From Candidatus Omnitrophota bacterium (lineage in GTDB: Bacteria; Omnitrophota; Gorgyraeia; Zapsychrales; Zapsychraceae), in contig JAKQLT010000227.1 in assembly GCA_029567025.1 (NCBI GenBank), positions 1 to 13,635 of the forward strand: a stretch of 13,635 nucleotides of DNA, in the 5' to 3' direction. The position numbers and the translations under genes are program-made. The notes beneath the pieces are model-generated. The model did no database searches, was not told the DNA's origin, and saw only the letters and a program-made list of their open reading frames with translations. Below, piece after piece: positions 1-7,200 of the stretch. Each line of letters starts with the position of its first letter. The stretch's first letter is position 1.

Positions 1-1
1 A

Positions 2-268
2 GAATTAGCTAATACCATTAGTTCTGTGGAAGCTGTTAATAAAACAAAATCAACAGGCGTGAGAAAACTTTTAAAGACGATCACTTTTCAATTAGAGGAG
101 GCTTTAGAAAAAATTGAGAAGCTTGAAAAGTGTATTGAAAAAGCTGATGCGGTCAAGACCAAAGAGGCTATGTTTTCTCTTCGAGAAACCATTGATGTTT
201 TAGAAGGATTGATTCCCGAAGATGTTTGGCCTTTGCCTTCTTACGCTCAAATGCTCTTTATGCTTTAA
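2..268 (+). CDS. glnN: Type III glutamine synthetase, C-terminal fragment (partial)
   Basis: This is the 3' end of a gene whose start lies before the window. The frame is open from base 2, so the GTG at 26 is an internal Val codon, not a start. The 88 visible residues are strongly charged and helical, with a Leu/Glu/Lys-rich stretch that looks like coiled coil. They end in a WPLPSYAQMLF tail. A long helical C-terminus closing on W-P-x-P-[ST]-Y-x-x-[ML]-L-F is typical of the large (about 700 aa) GSIII family and absent from GlnA types I and II. The enzyme makes glutamine from glutamate, ammonia and ATP in the cytoplasm. The catalytic core is not in view, so activity cannot be judged. The next gene, a glutamine amidotransferase, starts 67 bp downstream and the two may be co-transcribed. 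The family call rests on this tail alone. Confidence 0.83.
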   Translation, partial: ELANTISSVEAVNKTKSTGVRKLLKTITFQLEEALEKIEKLEKCIEKADAVKTKEAMFSLRETIDVLEGLIPEDVWPLPSYAQMLFML

Positions 269-335
269 AATAGCATTGTGTGGCAGCGTTTAGGATTTTT
301 TCTATTCGTTGGTCATCTCTTTAGATGCGATTTTT

Positions 336-1049
336 ATGATCTTTTGTGTAAAAAATATTGACATCGAAGGCCCTGAGGCTTTAGGAGATTTCTTAAAGTC
401 TCAGGGTTTCTTCTTAAAAATTGTTGATCTTTCACAAGGCGATGTGTTGCCTCATTCTTTAAGGATGATTGAGGCTGTTATTTGTCTCGGCGGACCTATG
501 AATGTTGATGAAGAGCAAAAACATCCTTTTTTAATAAAAGAAATAGATTTTATTCGTGAAGTTGTGAAATATGAAATTCCTTTTTTAGGTATTTGTTTAG
601 GAGCACAATTATTGGCAAAGGCTTGTGGGGCTAAAATTGTTCGTTCGCCTCAAGAAGAGATTGGTTTTTCAAAAATTTTTCTTACCGAAGACGGATTAAA
701 GGACCCTTTGTTTTATGGCATTGAGAAAGATATTCGGGTTTTTCAATGGCATAGTGATATGTTTGAAATTCCTCAAGGAGCAAAATGGTTGGCACAATCC
801 AGAAAATGTCCGTATCAAGCGTTTCGTATGGGGGCATGTGCCTATGGGTTACAATTTCATATGGAAATATATGAAAAAAATATTGAACAATGGGCAAAGG
901 TTTATTGTGGAAAAGAGGATGAGGCGATGGGTCTAAAGGTACATCGCATGCAACAGGATTATCGTTTGTCTGAAACGATTTTTTCTCAGACAGCGAGGAG
1001 GATTTTTTCAAATTTTGTCCATAAGGTAATTGTGCCGATGGAGGTTTAG
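336..1049 (+). CDS. Stand-alone class I glutamine amidotransferase (GMP synthase GATase-like)
   Basis: This 237-aa cytoplasmic protein consists of a single class I (triad) amidotransferase domain. With the ATG at 336 as residue 1, the nucleophile elbow GICLGAQ carries Cys87, and GLQFHMEIYE carries the other triad members His175 and Glu177. The family's VFQWHSDMFEIP segment lies at about 135-146 and CLGGPMNV at 50-57. Such domains release ammonia from glutamine for a synthase partner. No PP-ATPase (GuaA) domain is attached, and automated pipelines often label these proteins 'GMP synthase' without evidence. A TTG at 309 in the same frame would add nine residues. I prefer ATG 336 because the family usually opens directly with the first beta strand followed by a D-x-E-G-P motif, seen here as residues 9-13. 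Neither start has a clear Shine-Dalgarno sequence. It lies between GSIII and NadE, which suggests a role in glutamine metabolism; its substrate is unknown. Confidence 0.85.
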   Translation: MIFCVKNIDIEGPEALGDFLKSQGFFLKIVDLSQGDVLPHSLRMIEAVICLGGPMNVDEEQKHPFLIKEIDFIREVVKYEIPFLGICLGAQLLAKACGAKIVRSPQEEIGFSKIFLTEDGLKDPLFYGIEKDIRVFQWHSDMFEIPQGAKWLAQSRKCPYQAFRMGACAYGLQFHMEIYEKNIEQWAKVYCGKEDEAMGLKVHRMQQDYRLSETIFSQTARRIFSNFVHKVIVPMEV

Positions 1050-1130
1050 AGGAGCGTTTCTTATTGCAATGGTTTTAAAAATGCTTTATGATAACCACAT
1101 CTTTTAAAGACTTATTATCCATTAAAAAAT

Positions 1131-2738
1131 ATGATTAAAATAGCTTTAGCCCAAATCAATCCTATTGTGGGCGATTTGTCGGGAAACATGAAAAAAATCG
1201 TTCATTATATCAAGCGCGCCCAACAGTCAGAGGCTTGTTTTGTGGCATTTCCAGAATTGGCGCTTTGTGGTTATCCGCCGGAAGATCTTCTTTATAAGGA
1301 ACATTTTGTTAAGGATAATATGCGTGCTCTTTATAAGATTGCTCGAGAAATCAAAGAAATAACCGCGGTCATTGGCTTTGTAGATATGGATAAAAAGAAA
1401 AATTTGTATAATGCGGCCGCCATTATCTCTCATGGAAAAATAAAAGAAGTTTATCATAAACACAAACTTCCTAATTATGGTGTTTTTGACGAGAAAAGAT
1501 ATTTTGTAGAAGGCAAACAACATAAAATTTTTTATATGGGCAATGTTCCTTTCGGCGTGACAATTTGCGAAGACATTTGGCATGATAAGGGGCCTTATTG
1601 GCAAGAGGTTCGAGAAGGAGCAAAGATTATTATTAATATCTCGAGCTCTCCGTATGATATTGATAAGCTTCAAGATCGTGAAAGGATTGTGAAAAAACGC
1701 GCGCGAGAAACAAAAACGCCTATCTGTTATTTAAATCTTGTCGGTGGGCAAGATGAACTCGTTTTTGATGGAAGTAGTTTTGTGGTTGATGAAAAAGGAA
1801 AAATTACCGCGCGCGCTAAAGAATTTGAAGAAGATCTTCTTATTGTTGAATTTCCTTTGAGAAAAAAGAAATCGGCTTTTGTTTCTTTAAGTCCTTTGGC
1901 GAGAGTTTATCAGGCGCTTGTATTGGGAGCCAGGGATTATGTGAGAAAAAATGGTTTTAAAAAAGTTGTTATTGGATTAAGCGGTGGCATTGATTCAGCT
2001 CTTGTAGCGGCAATAGCCGTTGATGCTATTGGAAAAGAGAATGTGGTAGGCGTTAGTATGCCATCACGTTTTTCTTCGTCGGAAACTCAAACAGATGCCA
2101 AGCAATTAGCTCAAAATTTAGGGATTAGCTTTAAAGAGATTTCCATTGAGACAATTTTTAAGGCATACTTAGAAACTTTTTCTAAAGAATTTAAAGACTG
2201 TCCATTGGATATTACGGAAGAAAATATTCAAGCGCGGATTCGCGGGAATATTTTAATGGCGCTTTCTAATAAATTTGGCTGGTTGGTTTTAACAACAGGG
2301 AATAAAAGCGAAGTTGCGGTTGGTTATTGCACGCTTTATGGGGATATGTCCGGTGGATTCGCTGTTATTAAAGATGTGCCTAAAACAAAAGTTTACGAAT
2401 TGGCGAAATATTATAATAATAAGGAAAGCCGCGCTATTATTCCGTCGGATATTTTTAAACGCGCGCCAAGTGCGGAATTACGGATGAATCAAAAAGACCA
2501 GGATTCTTTGCCTTGTTATGATGTCTTAGATGGTTTATTAGCCGATTATGTCGAAAAACATGCTTCGTATGCCACTATGAGTAGATCTCAAAATAAAGAT
2601 GTTGTTAAGAAAGTGATTAAGCTGGTCGATAAGAGTGAGTATAAACGTCGTCAATCTCCACCGGGCATTAAAATTTCTTCGTTAGCATTTGGTAAAGATT
2701 GGCGTCTGCCCATTACTAATCAATATAAAGAGTTTTGA
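1131..2738 (+). CDS. nadE: Glutamine-dependent NAD+ synthetase
   Basis: This enzyme amidates nicotinic acid adenine dinucleotide to NAD+ with ATP and glutamine, the last step of NAD synthesis. The 535 residues form the usual fusion. The N-terminal nitrilase-type glutaminase (about 1-245) has the triad Glu42 (in FPELALCGYPPEDLL), Lys112 (in HKLPNYGVFDEKRYF) and Cys146 (in GVTICEDIWHD). The C-terminal adenine-hydrolase-fold synthetase (about 255-535) has the pyrophosphatase loop SGGIDS at 284-289 and the TTGNKSEVAVGY segment at 388-399. The length is normal and no key residue is missing. The ATG at 1131 starts directly on the first nitrilase strand (MIKIALAQINP), which fixes the start although no Shine-Dalgarno is visible. 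It follows the amidotransferase after 81 bp and precedes the K+ transporter by 23 bp, so the latter pair is probably one transcript. Because it carries its own glutaminase it does not need the upstream amidotransferase. Confidence 0.97.
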   Translation: MIKIALAQINPIVGDLSGNMKKIVHYIKRAQQSEACFVAFPELALCGYPPEDLLYKEHFVKDNMRALYKIAREIKEITAVIGFVDMDKKKNLYNAAAIISHGKIKEVYHKHKLPNYGVFDEKRYFVEGKQHKIFYMGNVPFGVTICEDIWHDKGPYWQEVREGAKIIINISSSPYDIDKLQDRERIVKKRARETKTPICYLNLVGGQDELVFDGSSFVVDEKGKITARAKEFEEDLLIVEFPLRKKKSAFVSLSPLARVYQALVLGARDYVRKNGFKKVVIGLSGGIDSALVAAIAVDAIGKENVVGVSMPSRFSSSETQTDAKQLAQNLGISFKEISIETIFKAYLETFSKEFKDCPLDITEENIQARIRGNILMALSNKFGWLVLTTGNKSEVAVGYCTLYGDMSGGFAVIKDVPKTKVYELAKYYNNKESRAIIPSDIFKRAPSAELRMNQKDQDSLPCYDVLDGLLADYVEKHASYATMSRSQNKDVVKKVIKLVDKSEYKRRQSPPGIKISSLAFGKDWRLPITNQYKEF

Positions 2739-2761
2739 TTGTTTAAGAGTTTAATATTTAT

Positions 2762-4090
2762 ATGAAGAAAAATTCTTTTTTATTATTTTTAATTCGGAAA
2801 AATCCTATTCATATTCTTGTCGGCGTTTATTGCGGTATTACTGTTTTAGGTTTTTTATTATTATCGTTTCCTTTTTTGCAAAAAGTTTATACATCCGGAT
2901 TAGATAATTTATTTATCGCCACTTCCGCTATCTCAACGACAGGATTGGTAACGGTCAGCGTGGCTGATAATTATAAGTTTTTCGGACAACTTATTATTAT
3001 TCTTTTAATCCAGATCGGCGGTTTACATTATATGGCCTTTGGATCTATCATTGCGCTTATTCGGCATAAGAAAATGTCTAAGTTGCAAGAAACGTTAGTG
3101 AGAAATGATTTTGGGCTCCCAGATGATTTTAATGTTTATGATTTTCTTCGTTCGGTTCTTATTTTTTCTTTGGTTGTTGAATTGATTGGAGCAAGTTTTT
3201 TGTATTTTGTTTTTTTAAGGCATGGCGTCAGTCAGCCTCTTTGGAATGCCATATTTCATAGTGTTTCGGCTTTTTGTACGGCGGGATTTAGCTTATTTAA
3301 TGAAAGTTTTGAACATTTTGCTTCGGATCCTTTATTGAATATTGTTATTATTATTTTGAGTTTTTTAGGTGCTGTTGGCTTTATTGTTGTCTCCGATTAT
3401 TGGCAAATGGCCACCGGCAAGAAAAAAACCATTACATTTACGACAAAAATTATTTTAGTTACAACTTTTGTGGTTATTGCAACAGGGGCTATTTTGATTT
3501 TTTTGACAAATGTTTTTCCTTCCGGAATTGCTTTATTTTCTAAGATGATTATGTCCGTTTTTCAGTCTATGACGGCCTTGACGACTGTGGGATTTAATAC
3601 TGTTTCCATAGCGCAGATGTCGCATAGTTGTTTATTTCTTTTAACTATTTTTATGTTTATTGGAGCGTCTCCTGCTGGAACAGGTGGCGGGGTTAAATCT
3701 ACGACCATTGTTGCTGTTTTTGCACAAATGATAAGCACTTTGCGAGGTAAAATCAATGTGACGTTTTTAGGGCATCAAATTCCTCAATATCGTTTACGTT
3801 TGGCCAGCGCGAGTTTTAGTTTTTATATTATAATTCTTTCTTTGGGAATTTATTTCTTAAGCATATTTGATGGCCATTCTATTTTTGAGCTTATTTTTGA
3901 AGCGACATCGGCTTTAGGAACAGTTGGTTTGAGTATGGGCATTACAAGTGCTTTAACCGATGTAGGAAAAATTATTATTATTTTTTTGATGATGCTTGGG
4001 CGTATAGGGCCTTTAACTATTGGGTTGTTATTATTTCAGAAAAAAGAAGGAATTGATGATTTAGGTTGGTATGAAGATGTCATCATTTGA
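2762..4090 (+). CDS. ktrB: K+ uptake transporter, membrane subunit (TrkH/KtrB family)
   Basis: This 442-aa, very hydrophobic inner-membrane protein is predicted to carry K+ into the cell. It shows the four-repeat M1-P-M2 layout of the TrkH/KtrB/HKT superfamily. One filter sequence occurs per repeat: STTGL (58-62), CTAGFS (172-177), TTVGFN (274-279) and GTVGLS (386-391). The conserved gating-loop segment PAGTGGGVKSTT lies at about 304-315. The length is nearer to KtrB (about 440-450 aa) than to TrkH (about 480 aa), so I use ktrB; TrkH remains possible. In the first M2 helix IGGLHYMAFGS (85-95) has His where this family usually has Gly. The cytoplasmic RCK subunit (KtrA/TrkA) needed for gating is not in the window and must lie elsewhere. 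It starts 23 bp after nadE with only a weak AAGAG (2745-2749) upstream. Its link to nitrogen metabolism may be the use of K-glutamate as an internal osmolyte, which is an inference. Confidence 0.93.
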   Translation: MKKNSFLLFLIRKNPIHILVGVYCGITVLGFLLLSFPFLQKVYTSGLDNLFIATSAISTTGLVTVSVADNYKFFGQLIIILLIQIGGLHYMAFGSIIALIRHKKMSKLQETLVRNDFGLPDDFNVYDFLRSVLIFSLVVELIGASFLYFVFLRHGVSQPLWNAIFHSVSAFCTAGFSLFNESFEHFASDPLLNIVIIILSFLGAVGFIVVSDYWQMATGKKKTITFTTKIILVTTFVVIATGAILIFLTNVFPSGIALFSKMIMSVFQSMTALTTVGFNTVSIAQMSHSCLFLLTIFMFIGASPAGTGGGVKSTTIVAVFAQMISTLRGKINVTFLGHQIPQYRLRLASASFSFYIIILSLGIYFLSIFDGHSIFELIFEATSALGTVGLSMGITSALTDVGKIIIIFLMMLGRIGPLTIGLLLFQKKEGIDDLGWYEDVII

Positions 4091-4128
4091 TCTTTTCATA
4101 GTTAGGGGCCGTTCATATGAAAATTTTA

Positions 4129-4156
4129 TTGTAAAATATCAAAGAATAAGTAAAAT
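4129..4156 (+). promoter_or_regulatory. Possible sigma70-type promoter upstream of gltB
   Basis: The 117-bp spacer between the K+ transporter and gltB is the longest in the window. It contains TTGTAA (4129-4134) and TAAAAT (4151-4156), separated by 16 bp. These match the -35 and -10 consensus at 4/6 and 5/6 positions. The spacer is extremely AT-rich, so matches arise easily by chance. A 10-bp palindrome lies just upstream at 4112-4121. No NtrC or NtcA site was recognised. A separate promoter for gltBD would make sense, but this placement is only a suggestion. Confidence 0.3.
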
Positions 4157-4207
4157 CATTAAGTTTTAAATAATATTAATATATCTATTAATTTTTTATA
4201 TCCCCTT

Positions 4208-7200
4208 ATGGAACATTATTCCCAACATAAAAAACAAGGCCTGTATGATCCAGCGTTTGAACATGACAGCTGCGGAGTCGGATTTATCGCGCATTTGCAT
4301 GGTAAAAAATCCCATCATATTGTTCAGAGCGGGCTTGAGATTTTAGAAAATTTGACCCATCGTGGAGCCACGGGCTCTGATCCCAAAACAGGCGATGGGG
4401 CTGGCATTCTCATTCAGATTCCGGATCAATTTTTAAGAAAACAATGCGAGAAAATTGATATCGCGTTGCCACAACAAGGCGATTATGCCGTCGGAAATAT
4501 ATTTCTTCCTCCCAGTTTAGGTCATCGTAATACAGCTCAAAAATGGATTGAACGGACCATTCGTGAAGAAGGCCAAGTTTTTCTTGGATGGCGAGATATT
4601 CCCCATGACAGTGAAAAGATTGGGAGAATTGCTCAATCCATTGAGCCAAATATTAAACAAATTTTCATTGCTCGAGGAAAGAATACTTTACCAGAAGACT
4701 TTGAGCGAAAACTTTTTGTAATTCGAAAAATTGTTGATCATGAGATAAGGAATTCTTATTTAGGACAAAGGAGCTATTATTACTGCTGTAGTTTAAGCAG
4801 TAAAATTCTTATTTATAAAGGACAGCTGATGTCCGAACAGTTGAAACAGTATTATTTGGATTTAAGCGATAGCGATATGGTGTCTGCGTTAGCCATGGTA
4901 CATTCTCGTTATAGTACGAATACTTTTCCGACGTGGTCTTTGGCTCAGCCGTTTCGTATGATTGCGCATAATGGAGAAATCAATACCTTGCGTGGGAATG
5001 TCAATTGGATGAAAGCGCGTGAATATCAATTTATCTCAAAAGCGTTCGGGGATGATATTAAAAAAATATTGCCGATTATCGAAGAAGATAAAAGCGATTC
5101 AGCTATTTTTGATAATGTTTTTGAACTTTTGTGTTTAGCAGGACGTCCTTTAGAGCACGTGATTATGATGATGATTCCTGAAGCATGGGAATCCCATGAA
5201 TCAATGTCGTCAGAGAAAAAGGCCTTTTATGAATATCACGCATCTTTGATGGAGCCGTGGGATGGACCGGCATCGCTTACATTTACAGACGGAAAAAGTA
5301 TCGGCGCGGTATTAGATCGCAATGGATTACGCCCTTCACGATATATGGTTACTAAAGATAATTTTGTGATTATGGCGTCTGAAACAGGCGTTTTAAATAT
5401 TGCCCCCGAAAATGTTCTTTATAAAGGACGCTTACAGCCAGGAAAAATATTTCTTGTTGATACCATGCAAGGGCGGATTATCGGCGATGAAGAGTTAAAA
5501 GATAAGCAGATCGCTTCGTGCCCTTATGATGAATGGATTAAAAAAAATATTATTGATATTAAGGACTTACCGCATCCTTCTAATATTTATGGATTAAATG
5601 AATCAACTCTTTTTGAGCGTCAAAGGATGTTTGGTTATACATTAGAAGATCTCAAGTTTGTTTTTTATCCTATGTGCGTGGAAGCTAAAGAAGCTATTGG
5701 CTCAATGGGAAACGATACGCCGTTAGCCGTTTTATCCCAGAAGCCTCAGCTTTTATATCATTATTTTAAACAGCTTTTTGCGCAGGTAACAAATCCTCCG
5801 ATTGATTCTATTCGAGAAGAAATTATCATGGCCGAGAATGTTTATTTAGGCGCTGAAGGAAATCTCTTAGAGGAAACAGAAACGCATTGTCGTCGTTTAA
5901 GACTTTCTCGTCCTATTTTGACTAATGAAGATCTTGAAAAAATTCGTGAGATCAATCAGCAGGGCTTAAGATCGGCAACATTGTCTTGTGTTTTTAAGCT
6001 GGCAGATGGAGCGCAAGGGTTAGAAAGATCATTAGAAAAGATTTTTGAGAGAGCTGATAAATTTATTAAAGAAGGCATAACTATTCTTATTCTTTCTGAT
6101 CGGGATGCCAATAAAAATAATGTGCCGGTGCCGATGCTTTTGGCGTGTTCGGGCCTGCATCATTATCTTATTCGGCGAGGGATAAGAACAAAGGTGAGTC
6201 TTGTTGTTGAAACAGGCGAAGCGCGTGAAATGCATCATTTCGCCACATTGATTGGTTATGGGGCAAATGCTATTAATCCTTATTTAGCGTTTGAAACCAT
6301 TGAGCATGAAATTCATAAAGGGAATTTTGCAGAAGATATAACGTTTAAACAGGCACAGAAAAATTTCTTGAAATCCGTGCGGGAAGGCCTTTTAAAAATT
6401 ATTTCGAAGATGGGGATTTCAACAATTCGGTCTTATTGCGGAGCACAAATTTTTGAAGCGGTGGGATTGGGTGAGGCCTTTATTGAAAAATATTTTACAG
6501 CGACGCCATCTCGGATTGGAGGAATTGGCATTGAAACTATTGGACAAGAATGCCTTAAAAGGCATCAAGACGCTTTTGGTAATAATAATGATCATAACGC
6601 CATGCTTAATATGGGCGGTAATTATCAATGGCGTAAAAATGGTGAACATCATCAATTAAATCCTGATATTATTGCCACGCTTCAACATGCGGTTCAGTCT
6701 CGCGATTATGATCTTTATAAAAAATTTGCTAAAAATTGTAATGCCCAAGAAACAAATTTAGCTACAATCCGAGGGCTTTTGAAATTTAAAAAAAGAAAAC
6801 CTATTGCTTTAGATGAAGTTGAGCCGGCGTCAGAGATCGTTAAAAGATTTGCTACGGGCGCTATGAGTTTCGGATCGATTTCAAAAGAAGCGCATGAAAC
6901 TTTAGCTTTGGCTATGAATCAGCTCGGAGGATTTTCTAATACGGGCGAGGGAGGAGAAAGGCCCGATCGATTTAAAGATTTAAGGCGTAGTAAAATTAAA
7001 CAAGTGGCTCAAGGGCGCTTCGGCGTTACAATAGAATATTTAGTCAATGCGGATCAGTTACAAATTAAAATGGCGCAAGGCGCGAAGCCCGGTGAAGGCG
7101 GGCATCTTCCCGGACATAAGGTGAGTAAAGAAATTGCCCAAACGCGTCATACAACGCCTGGCGTGGGACTGATTTCTCCGCCGCCTCATCATGATATTTA

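Noticed and set aside
26..28. GTG at 26 as the start of an independent 80-aa protein
   Set aside because: The same frame is open to the window edge and the sequence reads as the continuous C-terminal end of GSIII.
309..335. TTG at 309 as an alternative start of the amidotransferase, adding nine residues
   Set aside because: The extra residues do not look like the family's N-terminus and there is no Shine-Dalgarno; ATG 336 begins directly at the first conserved strand.
4112..4121. Perfect 10-bp palindrome TTCATATGAA as a regulator operator
   Set aside because: About 13 palindromes of this length are expected by chance in 13.6 kb (1 in 1024 positions), and it matches no nitrogen regulator site I know.
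4780..4803. Perfect 8-bp inverted repeat with 8-nt loop inside gltB
   Set aside because: One or two such repeats are expected by chance when several loop sizes are allowed. It lies in intact coding sequence with no T-run.
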